A stretch of DNA of 23,761 nucleotides from an uncultured Collinsella sp. (GTDB taxonomy: Bacteria; Actinomycetota; Coriobacteriia; Coriobacteriales; Coriobacteriaceae), in contig UQVD01000022.1 of the NCBI GenBank assembly GCA_900544385.1, forward strand, positions 1-23,761. Reading direction: 5' to 3'. Numbering within the stretch: the first letter of the stretch is position 1; the number at the start of each line of letters is the position of its first letter. Shown piece by piece: positions 8,087 to 15,933 of this stretch. The notes beneath the pieces were generated by a model, which saw only the letters and a program-made list of their open reading frames with translations, was not told the DNA's origin and did no database searches. The position numbers were made by a program, and so were the translations under genes.

Positions 8087-9313
8087 ATGGATTTTTCTCC
8101 GGCGGATCTGTTCCGTTCAACCAAGACCGGCTCTCGCAGCAGCCTGGACCGCGTCAACAAGCAACTTTCGGCCTCGCGCGGCACGTTTCGCCAAAAGGTG
8201 CATATCGGTGTGCTCGTGGCTACAGTGGCGCTCGTCGCCTACGGTGCCATCATTATCTGGTCGGCTTCGCAGTTTAAGGCCGATGCCTCGTTCTCACGCC
8301 ATCTGCTGGGAATTGGCATCGGAGCGGTGCTGGCGGTGCTGGTCTGGCGTACCGATCTGCGCGGTATTTCCAATTTCTCGACGGCGTTGCTCGTCATCGA
8401 CTTGATCGTGATCCTCTCGCCCAAGATTCCGGGTCTGTCCTATACGGGCGGTCTGGGCATGACGGGCTGGATCAAGATTCCCGGTATCGGCTTGACATTC
8501 CAGCCGGTTGAGCTTGCCAAGCTCATCACCATCTTCTTTATTGCTACGCTTGGCTCGCAGTATAACGGTCGCATCGATACCGTTCGCGACTACGTCAAGC
8601 TCTGCGGCATGCTGTCCATTCCGTTTTTGGCCGTCGTTGCCATGGGCGACCTGGGCTCGGGCCTGGTCGTGCTGGTTTCGGGCGCCATCGTCATTTGTAT
8701 GAGCGGTGCACGCCGCGAATGGGTGCTGTCGACCCTGGCCCTTCTCGTGGGCTTGGTGGCCCTCGTTCTGGCGCTCGATTCGGTCTTTGATTCGTTGCTC
8801 GGCCACGATGTGCTCATCAAGCAGTATCAGATGAACCGTCTGACGGTCTTTATCGACCCCGATAATGCCGATTCGGACGATGCCTACAACCTGCAGCAGT
8901 CGCTTATCGCCGTTGGCTCGGGCGGCTTCTTTGGTAAGGGTTTGGGCCATGCGACGCAGTCGGCCGGCGGCTTTCTGCCTGAGTTCCACACCGACTTCGT
9001 CTTCGCCTTCCTGTCCGAGACCTTTGGTTTTTGCGGTTCCTTTTTTCTCTTGTGCCTCTACGTGCTGCTGATCTTTTCGACGATTCGCGTCGCCTTTAAG
9101 TGTGAGTCGCTGTTCCTGCGTCTGTCGTGCGTAGGTATCGTCGGCATGTGGGCATTCCAGACCTTCGAGAACATCGGCATGTGCATCGGCATGATGCCGA
9201 TTACCGGTATTCCGCTACCGTTTATTAGCTTTGGTTCGTCTTCGATGATGATCCAGCTGCTGACGGTGGGTATCGTACAATCCATATGGCGGCATCGTTC
9301 GGGCGCCGCGTAA
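8087..9313 (+). CDS. rodA: Peptidoglycan polymerase RodA (SEDS family)
   Basis: SEDS glycosyltransferase that polymerises lipid II into glycan strands with PBP2. The 408-residue product has about ten membrane spans after a cytoplasmic N-terminus of 40 or so residues. Family signatures are present in order: W-I-K-I-P-G ... QPVELAK, GDLGSG, the large loop with QMNRLTVFIDP and NLQQSLIAVGSGG, the FLPEFHTDF motif whose D303 corresponds to the catalytic aspartate of SEDS proteins, and the terminal GIPLPFISFGSSS. ATG 8087 has a strong TAGGAGG (8075-8081) five bases upstream. RodA and the FtsW division paralogue are alike; linkage to mreBCD and PBP2 supports RodA. Confidence 0.96.
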   Translation: MDFSPADLFRSTKTGSRSSLDRVNKQLSASRGTFRQKVHIGVLVATVALVAYGAIIIWSASQFKADASFSRHLLGIGIGAVLAVLVWRTDLRGISNFSTALLVIDLIVILSPKIPGLSYTGGLGMTGWIKIPGIGLTFQPVELAKLITIFFIATLGSQYNGRIDTVRDYVKLCGMLSIPFLAVVAMGDLGSGLVVLVSGAIVICMSGARREWVLSTLALLVGLVALVLALDSVFDSLLGHDVLIKQYQMNRLTVFIDPDNADSDDAYNLQQSLIAVGSGGFFGKGLGHATQSAGGFLPEFHTDFVFAFLSETFGFCGSFFLLCLYVLLIFSTIRVAFKCESLFLRLSCVGIVGMWAFQTFENIGMCIGMMPITGIPLPFISFGSSSMMIQLLTVGIVQSIWRHRSGAA

Positions 9314-9331
9314 CCGCTGGAGGGGTTTGCT

Positions 9332-10261
9332 ATGAAAATTCCCGTAGATAAGCTGACCCGCGCTTTTAAGATGGGCGCGTCCGTTAAGAAGGATTCCGAT
9401 ACGCCGGTGCGCGTCTCGGTCTATCTGGATTCGTCCGCCTCGCGCTTTCTGGCCGAGACGGTGCGTGACGCCTTTGTGCCGCAGACGACCTCGGGCATTG
9501 TGCGCGTCGAGCGTCTGGGGGAGGAGCGAATTGCTCCAAAGACCGATACCGATGTGGTGCTGGTGCTCTCGCGTGGTTCCGACCGCTTGGAGAGTGCCGT
9601 GCAGGAGCTCGTGATCGCCGGTGCGCCCGTGTGCGTGCTTGCCGAGTCTGCTGTGGAGGTGCCGTTTATCGAGGAGTCCACGCCCATGCTCGGCGTGGTA
9701 GCGGCAACCGATAAGACGTATCTGCTCGAGACGCTTGCCCGCTGGATTCTCGATCGCACCGATAAGGAAACGGCTTTTGCGGCGAACTTTGCCTTCATGC
9801 GCATCGCGGCGGCCAATCGTATCATCACCTCGTGCGCGCTCACCAATATGGCGACCGGTGCGCTGGTGTTTTTGCCGGGTGCCGATTATCCCGTTATGGC
9901 GCTGGCGCAGGTGGGCATGCTCTTTGAGCTCGCTGCCGTCTTTGGACGCGGCATTAAGCCTGAGCGCGGCTACGAGGTCGCGGGCGTGCTTGCCGGCGGT
10001 CTTGTGATCCGAGCGGTCACCCGCGCACTTGTCAAGCAGACGCCGCATATTGGGTTTGCCGTCAAGGCGCTCACTGCCGCCGCGGGCACCTATGGCATGG
10101 GCCGTGCGCTCGTTTCGCTCTACGAGCGCGATGTCGACTACAGCCGTGCCAACGAGGTGGTCACTGCCACGTTCTCCCGCGTTCGCGATCTGGTGACCAC
10201 GGTCGCGGGCGCTACCCGTCCTATGGCGTCCTATCAGGACGCATCAGATCTCGCTGCTTAG
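9332..10261 (+). CDS. DUF697-like membrane-associated protein of unknown function
   Basis: A 309-residue protein, not a named gene. Residues about 28-125 look like a Rossmann-type alpha/beta region, with strands such as VRVSVYL, VVLVLS and PVCVLA. Residues about 151-272 resemble DUF697: an Arg/Ala-rich helix, a hydrophobic helix ending in LPG, the segment ALAQVGMLFELAAVFG, and two further hydrophobic helices (about 212-229 and 236-255). In other lineages DUF697 is often fused to an Era-like GTPase. Here no Walker A (GxxxxGK) or NKxD is seen, so any GTPase-like domain would be degenerate. ATG 9332 follows GGAGGGG (9319-9325). It lies 18 bases after rodA and its TAG stop is inside the Shine-Dalgarno of the radical-SAM gene. 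A role in envelope growth is inferred from context only. Confidence 0.85.
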   Translation: MKIPVDKLTRAFKMGASVKKDSDTPVRVSVYLDSSASRFLAETVRDAFVPQTTSGIVRVERLGEERIAPKTDTDVVLVLSRGSDRLESAVQELVIAGAPVCVLAESAVEVPFIEESTPMLGVVAATDKTYLLETLARWILDRTDKETAFAANFAFMRIAAANRIITSCALTNMATGALVFLPGADYPVMALAQVGMLFELAAVFGRGIKPERGYEVAGVLAGGLVIRAVTRALVKQTPHIGFAVKALTAAAGTYGMGRALVSLYERDVDYSRANEVVTATFSRVRDLVTTVAGATRPMASYQDASDLAA

Positions 10262-10271
10262 GGGTTTTCCG

Positions 10272-12149
10272 TTGCGCGTTGCATACCAAGACTGTTTTCA
10301 TTTAATTGAGCCGTTGCTCGCCAAGGTCGAGAAGCCGAGTCGCTATATCGATCACGAGTGGGGCACGCTTTCCAAGGCCGATGCCGACTACCGTTGCTGC
10401 CTGATCTACCCGGATGTGTACGAGGTCGGTCTGCCCAACCAGGGCATCGCCATCCTCTACAACATCCTTAACCAGGCCGAGGGCATCTCCTGCGAGCGTG
10501 GCTATGTGCCGTGGCCCGATATGGGTGATGCCATGCGCGAGGCGGGTATTCCGCTGCTGTCGCTCGAGGGTGCAGCGCCGGTCGCTTCGTTTGATATCGT
10601 CGGTCTGCATGTGCCGCACGAGATGGCGGTGACGAACTTCCTCGAGGCACTCGACCTCGCTGGTATTCCGCTGTTAGCGGCTGACCGCACCGAGGACGAC
10701 CCCATTATCATCGCCGGCGGCCCCTCGGTGTACAACCCCGAGCCGTACGCGGCCTTCTTCGATGCCATCCTCATCGGTGAGGGCGAGGAATCGCTGCTCG
10801 AGACCTGCCAGCTGCATCGCCGCCTGCGTGACGAAGGGGTCCCGCGCGCGCAGATTGTTGAGCAGCTTGCATCCATTGCCGGCAACTACGTGCCGTCGCT
10901 CTATGAGGTTCGTCACGACGAGCCCTGCTCGCCGCATGGCTACACCGTGCCGCGTGAAGGCAAGGATGCGCCTACTGTGGTCTACAAACGCGTCGTCGAG
11001 GATTTCGGCGCCACGAATCCGCTGTCGCAGTCGTGCGTACCCTATGCGCAGCTAGTTCACGACCGCCTGTCTATCGAGATCCTGCGCGGCTGCGCCCGCG
11101 GCTGTCGTTTTTGCCAGGCCGGCATGACGTATCGCCCGGTGCGCGAGCGCTCGGCCGACCAGATCGTCTCGTCGGTGATTCAGGGTCTGGAAAAGACCGG
11201 CTATGACGAGGTGTCGCTGACCTCGCTCTCCACGACCGACCACTCCTGCATTCGCGACGTGCTCGGCAGGCTCAACCGTCGCCTGGAGGATACGGGTATT
11301 CGCGTGTCTATTCCGTCGCAGCGCCTGGATTCGTTTGGCGTGGATATGGCCGAGTCGGTTGCCGGCGAAAAGAAGGGCGGCCTGACGTTCGCGCCCGAGG
11401 CCGGCAGCCAGCGCATGCGCGACATCATTAACAAAAACGTGACCGAGGAGGACCTGGACCGTGCGTCCAAGGCGGCCTTCGAGGCCGGCTGGAACCGCAT
11501 GAAGCTCTACTTTATGATGGGCCTTCCCGGCGAGCGCGACGAGGACATCGTGGCCATCGCCAATCTGGCCGATCACGTGCTGGAGCTCGGTCGTTCCGTG
11601 GTGCCCAAGGCTCGTCGCGGCTCGATCTCGGTGTCCATCTCGGTTTCGGTCTTTATCCCCAAGGCTGCCACGCCGTTCCAGTGGTGCCCGCAGCTCGACT
11701 ACGACGACGTCAAGCGTCGCCAGAAGCTGCTTATCACGAGCGTTCGCAACCGTGCCGTCCGCGTTCATTACCACGATGCCGAGACCTCGCTCATCGAGGC
11801 CGCACTGTCCCGCGCCGGTCGTGACATGACGCCCGTCATCATCGATGCTTGGCGCTCGGGCTCTCGCTTTGACGCCTGGGTAGAGCATTTCTCGCTCGAT
11901 AACTGGAAGGAAGCCGCTGCCAAAAACGGCATCGACCTCAATGAGCTCGTGCACCTGCCCTACGAGTTGGACTGGCGCCTGCCGTGGGAGCACGTGAGCC
12001 CCGGCTGCACGCGCGGCTTCCTCGAGCGCGAGTACCGTCGCTCGCTCGAGGGTGTCACGACTCCCGACTGCACCCGCACGTCGTGCACCGGCTGCGGGAT
12101 CTGCCCCACGGTCCACGCCAAGAATGTATTGATGGGTGATCGCGCATGA
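10272..12149 (+). CDS. TIGR03960-type B12-binding/radical SAM protein
   Basis: A 625-residue radical SAM enzyme. An N-terminal region resembling a cobalamin-binding domain (about residues 30-190, ending in an IIAGGPSVYNPEPYA stretch) precedes the radical SAM core, whose cluster ligands are C274, C278 and C281 in CARGCRFC. The core contains the typical EAGSQRMRDIINKNV and MMGLPGE motifs. A second cysteine group (C600, C605, C608, C611) near the C-terminus could bind another Fe-S cluster. The reaction is not known to me; the family is usually next to or fused with TIGR03936 and near rplU/rpmA, as here. The start is TTG 10272, with AGGGG (10260-10264) seven bases upstream. It overlaps the next gene by four bases (ATGA). 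Confidence 0.93.
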   Translation: MRVAYQDCFHLIEPLLAKVEKPSRYIDHEWGTLSKADADYRCCLIYPDVYEVGLPNQGIAILYNILNQAEGISCERGYVPWPDMGDAMREAGIPLLSLEGAAPVASFDIVGLHVPHEMAVTNFLEALDLAGIPLLAADRTEDDPIIIAGGPSVYNPEPYAAFFDAILIGEGEESLLETCQLHRRLRDEGVPRAQIVEQLASIAGNYVPSLYEVRHDEPCSPHGYTVPREGKDAPTVVYKRVVEDFGATNPLSQSCVPYAQLVHDRLSIEILRGCARGCRFCQAGMTYRPVRERSADQIVSSVIQGLEKTGYDEVSLTSLSTTDHSCIRDVLGRLNRRLEDTGIRVSIPSQRLDSFGVDMAESVAGEKKGGLTFAPEAGSQRMRDIINKNVTEEDLDRASKAAFEAGWNRMKLYFMMGLPGERDEDIVAIANLADHVLELGRSVVPKARRGSISVSISVSVFIPKAATPFQWCPQLDYDDVKRRQKLLITSVRNRAVRVHYHDAETSLIEAALSRAGRDMTPVIIDAWRSGSRFDAWVEHFSLDNWKEAAAKNGIDLNELVHLPYELDWRLPWEHVSPGCTRGFLEREYRRSLEGVTTPDCTRTSCTGCGICPTVHAKNVLMGDRA

Positions 12150-12958
12150 GTGAGCGCCTGACCGACAATCCAACGCTCTTTAGGCTTCGTGTTCGCTATG
12201 GCAAGCGCGATCGCCTTAAGTACCTGGGCCATCTCGAAGTAATCCATACCATTGAGCGCATCGTGCGCCGTGCGGGACTTCCCTATGCCGTCACGCAGGG
12301 CTTCTCTCCGCACATGCGCGTGGGCTTCTCTTCGGCGTTACCGGTGGGTACGTCGTCGACCTGCGAATGGTATGACCTGTTTATGACCGAGTTCGTGGCG
12401 CTCGACGAGGCGTTTGGGCGCTTGGCTGCGGCGTCTCCGGCCGATCTGGCGCCCATCGAGGCGGCGTACATCGACGTGCGCACGCCGGCGTTGACGGCGC
12501 AGCTCACGCGCCTGTCGTATCGCATCGACCTGCACTTGGATCCCGAGGCGCCCGTAAGCGCCGACGAGGTGCGTCGTGCGATCGACACACTGCGCGCGGA
12601 CCATGGCATCGACTACGCGCGCGGCAAAAAGAGCAAGCGCTTGGATTTGGATCACACGCTCGTGGGCTATGAGCTCACGGCGGGGGAGCGCCCGGACCAT
12701 TTGGTGCTCATGCTCGACACCCATGCCGACAACGAGGGCTCCATGCGTCCGGAAATTTTGCTTTCCGCTGCTGATGTTTTGTTGCAGGGCTTGACCCCGG
12801 GCGTGGATGCACCTATTGTTTCCACCGGTATGCAAGACCTCGTGACCATCTGCTCCTACGATGTCGAGCGTCAGAATCAAGCATGCGAGGACGACGAGGG
12901 CCGACTCGTCAGCCCCATACCTGTGCGAACTTGTGGATTTGCTTCACATACTCGTTGA
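12146..12958 (+). CDS. TIGR03936/DUF2344 radical-SAM-associated protein
   Basis: A 270-residue partner of the preceding radical SAM protein. The N-terminal part shows the family pattern: LRVRYGKRDRLKYLGHLE, then TQGFSPHMRVGFSSALPVG and a following S-x-x-C-E-W-Y-D. The domain has no Fe-S motif of its own. In some bacteria the two are a single polypeptide, so they probably act together; a role in RNA or ribosome-linked modification is often guessed from location but is unproven. Start ATG 12146 overlaps the upstream TGA (ATGA), so translation is likely coupled. The final TGA (12956-12958) lies inside the -35 element of the rplU promoter. Confidence 0.92.
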   Translation: MSERLTDNPTLFRLRVRYGKRDRLKYLGHLEVIHTIERIVRRAGLPYAVTQGFSPHMRVGFSSALPVGTSSTCEWYDLFMTEFVALDEAFGRLAAASPADLAPIEAAYIDVRTPALTAQLTRLSYRIDLHLDPEAPVSADEVRRAIDTLRADHGIDYARGKKSKRLDLDHTLVGYELTAGERPDHLVLMLDTHADNEGSMRPEILLSAADVLLQGLTPGVDAPIVSTGMQDLVTICSYDVERQNQACEDDEGRLVSPIPVRTCGFASHTR

Positions 12959-12983
12959 CGGGGGTATTTTCGCCTGCTACTAT
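12955..12983 (+). promoter_or_regulatory. Predicted strong promoter of rplU-rpmA
   Basis: TTGACG (12955-12960) and TACTAT (12978-12983) are 17 bases apart, with an extended -10 TGC at 12975-12977. This is the best vegetative promoter in the window. Transcription should start near 12990, giving a leader of about 36 bases. The -35 overlaps the stop codon of the upstream gene, so the ribosomal-protein unit can be expressed independently of the radical-SAM genes. Confidence 0.75.
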
Positions 12984-13025
12984 ATTCGGCTGTTGCACTA
13001 ACTGATGCATGAAGGGCAAGTAAAC

Positions 13026-13400
13026 ATGTACGCAATCGTTAACACGGGCGGCAAGCAGTACAAGGTCGCCACCGACGATGTCATCACCGTCGAGAAGATC
13101 GAGGGCAATGAGGGGGACAAGATCACCCTGCCGGTTATCTTCCTCAACGATGGTAAGAAGATCGTCACCGATCCCGACAAGCTGGCCAAGGCCAAGGTTA
13201 CCGCTCAGATCGTTGAGCAGTTCAAGGGCGAGAAGCAGCTGGTCTTCAAGTTTCACAAGCGTAAGCGCTATCGTCGTCTGAAGGGTCACCGTCAGCAGCT
13301 GACCAAGCTGAAGATCGTGAAGGTTCAGGCTACCTCCCGCGCCAAGAAGGCTGTCAAGGCAGAGGCTGAGGCTGTTGCCGAGGCTCCCGTCGCCGAGTAG
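13026..13400 (+). CDS. rplU: 50S ribosomal protein L21
   Basis: Large-subunit protein that binds 23S rRNA. It begins with the hallmark MYAIVNTGGKQYKV; the KRKRYRRLKGHRQQLT segment matches the conserved rRNA-binding C-terminal part. Length is 124 residues against about 100-105 in most bacteria. The excess is an Ala/Glu/Lys-rich tail (about residues 104-124). ATG 13026 is the true start: an in-frame ATG at 13005 would add seven residues not found in the family, and AAGGG at 13012-13016 serves 13026. Followed 33 bases later by rpmA with no cysteine-protease (ysxB/prp) gene between them. Confidence 0.98.
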   Translation: MYAIVNTGGKQYKVATDDVITVEKIEGNEGDKITLPVIFLNDGKKIVTDPDKLAKAKVTAQIVEQFKGEKQLVFKFHKRKRYRRLKGHRQQLTKLKIVKVQATSRAKKAVKAEAEAVAEAPVAE

Positions 13401-13433
13401 ATTACACTCGTAACGAAAGAGTAGGTATACACA

Positions 13434-13691
13434 ATGGCACACAAAAAAGGACTCGGTTCCTCCCGTAATGGCCGTGACTCCCGCGGTCAGCGCCTTGGCA
13501 CGAAGCGCTATGCCGGCCAGACGGTAACCACGGGCACGATTCTCGTCCGTCAGCACGGCACGCACATCCACCCGGGTGAGAACGTTGGCCGTGGCAAGGA
13601 CGACACGCTGTTCGCGCTGGTCGACGGTACCGTTGAGTTCCACAAGGGTATCAAGCACAGGGTCAGCGTACGCCCGCTCGCGAACGCGTAA
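13434..13691 (+). CDS. rpmA: 50S ribosomal protein L27
   Basis: Large-subunit protein whose N-terminal tail reaches the peptidyl-transferase centre. The 85-residue product starts directly as MAHKKGLGSSRNGRDS, with the conserved GTHIHPGENVGRGKDDTLFA core. It lacks the cleavable N-terminal extension found in Firmicutes that is removed by the Prp protease, which fits the absence of a prp gene next to it. The Shine-Dalgarno is modest (AGAGTAGG, 13418-13425). Closed by a hairpin with a T-run just before obgE. Confidence 0.98.
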   Translation: MAHKKGLGSSRNGRDSRGQRLGTKRYAGQTVTTGTILVRQHGTHIHPGENVGRGKDDTLFALVDGTVEFHKGIKHRVSVRPLANA

Positions 13692-13707
13692 TTCACCCTT
13701 CATAGAG

Positions 13708-13717
13708 CACATATGTG
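13708..13717. promoter_or_regulatory. Perfect 10-base palindrome in the rpmA-obgE gap
   Basis: CACATATGTG is a perfect dyad lying directly before the terminator stem and sharing its first G. It could be a protein-binding site or chance; no promoter is evident beside it. Confidence 0.2.
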
Positions 13718-13760
13718 GGAGGCACTTGAGTTTTAGGATTCAAGGGTCTCCCTCTTTTTT
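13717..13760 (+). terminator. Intrinsic terminator or attenuator between rpmA and obgE
   Basis: The arms 13717-13729 and 13740-13752 form a 13-base stem (GGGAG...CTTGA with TCAAG...CTCCC) with one A/G mismatch and one G-U pair. The loop is ten bases and a TCTTTTTT run follows (13753-13760). The obgE Shine-Dalgarno starts two bases after the T-run, so transcripts that stop here exclude obgE. Confidence 0.8.
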
Positions 13761-13776
13761 GTAGGAGGCGATTCTG

Positions 13777-15243
13777 TTGTCACAGTTCACCGATATCAGC
13801 CGCATTAACGTGTGCGGCGGCGACGGCGGAGCCGGATGCATGTCGTTTAGGCGCGAGGCATTTGTCCCCAAGGGCGGCCCCGATGGCGGCGACGGCGGTC
13901 GTGGCGGCAATGTCGTCATCCAGGCCGATGCTCAGCTGTCTTCGCTGATCGATTACCGCTTTAAGCATCACTTCCGCGCCGAGCGCGGCACGCACGGACA
14001 GGGTGCCCGTCGTAACGGTAAGAGCGGCGAGGACCTGATTCTCAAGGTCCCTATGGGTACCGTGGTGCGCGAGCTCGACCCCGAGACGCAGACCCCGATG
14101 TTCGAGATTGCCGATCTGGTGCACGATGGCGAGCGCGTCGTCGTGGCGCCCGGCGGTGCCGGCGGCCTGGGCAACACGCACTTTGTGACGTCGGTGCGCC
14201 GCGCGCCCGCGTTCGCTCAGCTGGGCGAACCGGCCGAGGAGCACTGGATTGAGCTCGAGATGAAGCTTATGGCCGATGCCGCGCTCGTGGGCTTTCCCTC
14301 CGTGGGTAAGTCATCGCTCATCGCGCGCATGAGTGCCGCCCGTCCCAAGATCGCCGACTACCCGTTTACCACGCTCGTGCCGAACCTCGGCATGGTGCGT
14401 GCCGGCGAATATTCTTACGTCGTTGCCGACGTCCCCGGTCTTATCGAGGGCGCGAGCGAGGGCAAGGGCTTGGGTCACCAGTTCCTGCGCCACATTGAGC
14501 GTACGGCCCTGATCATGCACGTCGTCGACATGACGGGTGGTTTTGAGGATCGCGATCCGGTTGAGGACTACCGCATCATCAACCGCGAGCTCGAGCAGTA
14601 TGGCGCCGAGCTTTCGGAGCGTCCGCAGATCGTCGTTGCCAACAAGTGCGATGCGCCGGGCACGGCCGACAAGATTGCCGACCTCAAGCGCGCAGCGCTC
14701 GACGATGGACATATGTTCTTTGCCGTGTCTGCCGTGACGGGCGCCGGACTCAATACGCTGATGCTTGCCGTGGGCGAGCAGGTGGCTAAGCTGCGCGCCG
14801 AGTTGGCTGTCTCGGATGAGCCGGTCGTTCTGCGCGACGATGAGTGGGAGCGCCGTCGCCTGCAGCGTGAGAAGCGTTTCCGCATTGTTCAGGAAGAGTC
14901 CGGTGCCTTCCGCGTGGTCGGTCGTGCCATTGAGCGTATGGTCATCCAGACCGACTGGGAAAACGAGGAAGCCGTCATTTACCTGCAGCATAAGTTTGCG
15001 CGTATGGGTGTTGACGACGCGCTCGAGAAGGCCGGTTGCCGTGCGGGCGACGAGGTCCGCATTTGCCAGCGCGCCTTTGACTTTGAGGGCGCCGAGGACT
15101 TCTCGGAGTACGAGGAGCTCGAGGATGCTGGCGAGGACGTTGCCGTTGAAGCCATTGACGTGGCCGATGCTGCGGATGAGGGCGTCGAGGTTGTCGATGC
15201 GGCGGATGCCGCGGGCGATGCCGAGACCTCGGAGGGCGAGTAA
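13777..15243 (+). CDS. obgE: GTPase ObgE/CgtA
   Basis: Essential GTPase in 50S assembly and stress signalling. Of 488 residues, about 1-158 form the glycine-rich Obg fold (GGDGGAG, GGPDGGDGGRGG). The G domain follows, with P-loop GFPSVGKSS at 172-180, switch FTT, DVPGLIEGASEGKGLG (G3) and NKCD at 289-292. The OCT C-terminal domain covers about 365-432, ending near AGDEVRICQRAFDFE, and the last 55 or so residues are an acidic Asp/Glu/Ala tail. The start is TTG 13777 with TAGGAGG (13762-13768) eight bases upstream. nadD begins three bases after the stop. No promoter was found between the upstream terminator and this gene, so expression may depend on read-through or a promoter inside rpmA. Confidence 0.98.
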   Translation: MSQFTDISRINVCGGDGGAGCMSFRREAFVPKGGPDGGDGGRGGNVVIQADAQLSSLIDYRFKHHFRAERGTHGQGARRNGKSGEDLILKVPMGTVVRELDPETQTPMFEIADLVHDGERVVVAPGGAGGLGNTHFVTSVRRAPAFAQLGEPAEEHWIELEMKLMADAALVGFPSVGKSSLIARMSAARPKIADYPFTTLVPNLGMVRAGEYSYVVADVPGLIEGASEGKGLGHQFLRHIERTALIMHVVDMTGGFEDRDPVEDYRIINRELEQYGAELSERPQIVVANKCDAPGTADKIADLKRAALDDGHMFFAVSAVTGAGLNTLMLAVGEQVAKLRAELAVSDEPVVLRDDEWERRRLQREKRFRIVQEESGAFRVVGRAIERMVIQTDWENEEAVIYLQHKFARMGVDDALEKAGCRAGDEVRICQRAFDFEGAEDFSEYEELEDAGEDVAVEAIDVADAADEGVEVVDAADAAGDAETSEGE

Positions 15244-15246
15244 GCC

Positions 15247-15924
15247 ATGTCGCTGCGCGGTGGAATCGGTCTGCCCGAGCTTCCTCTAGAGGACGGGCAG
15301 GAGTTTAGGCTCGGCATTATGGGTGGCACCTTTGATCCCATCCATTACGGGCACCTGGTGACCGCCGAGCAGGCGCGCGAGTCGCTCGACTTGGACGCTG
15401 TGCTCTTTATGCCGGCGGGCTCTCCTGCCTTTAAGCTTGACAAGCCGGTGACGCCTGCCGAGGACCGTTATGCCATGACGGTCCTCGCCACCGCCGCGAA
15501 CCCGGCCTTTTTGGCGAGCCGGTTCGAGATCGACCGTCCGGGTGTAACCTATACGGCCGATACGCTTCATGCCCTTCGCGACTTTTACCCGCCGCAGGTA
15601 AAGCTCTACTTTATTACGGGCGCCGACGCGATTATCGATATTGTGACCTGGCATGATGCCGAACGAATCGCTGAGCTTGCTACCTTTATTGCGGCGACGC
15701 GACCGGGCTTTGATATCGATACGGCGCGTGCCCGAATCAAAGAGTCGGGGCTGCCGTTCGACGTGCGCTATATTCAGATTCCGGCGCTGGCGATCAGCTC
15801 GACGAACATTCGTAAGCGAGTTGCCCGCGGCATGAGCGTGCGCTATCTTACGAGCGAGTCCGTGCTCGGCTACATTCGCAAGCGCAGGCTATATGCCGAT
15901 TTGGGCCAAGAGGATTTTGAGTGA
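15247..15924 (+). CDS. nadD: Nicotinate-nucleotide adenylyltransferase
   Basis: Joins ATP and nicotinate mononucleotide to give deamido-NAD in NAD synthesis. The 225-residue product carries the nucleotidyltransferase signature GGTFDPIHYGH at residues 26-36 and the C-terminal ISSTNIRKR at 183-191. In between lies the F-I-T-G-A-D-A ... W-H segment typical of NadD rather than of CoaD or NMNAT-R. The first 20 residues precede the core and vary in the family. GGAGGG (15231-15236), inside the end of obgE, is ten bases before ATG 15247. The obgE-nadD-yqeK-rsfS order is widely conserved. Confidence 0.97.
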   Translation: MSLRGGIGLPELPLEDGQEFRLGIMGGTFDPIHYGHLVTAEQARESLDLDAVLFMPAGSPAFKLDKPVTPAEDRYAMTVLATAANPAFLASRFEIDRPGVTYTADTLHALRDFYPPQVKLYFITGADAIIDIVTWHDAERIAELATFIAATRPGFDIDTARARIKESGLPFDVRYIQIPALAISSTNIRKRVARGMSVRYLTSESVLGYIRKRRLYADLGQEDFE

Positions 15925-15933
15925 TGGGGGTCT

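Noticed and set aside
13005..13025. Upstream ATG for rplU adding seven residues
   Set aside because: L21 proteins begin MYAIV; the upstream codons lie in the predicted leader and include the Shine-Dalgarno of the real start.
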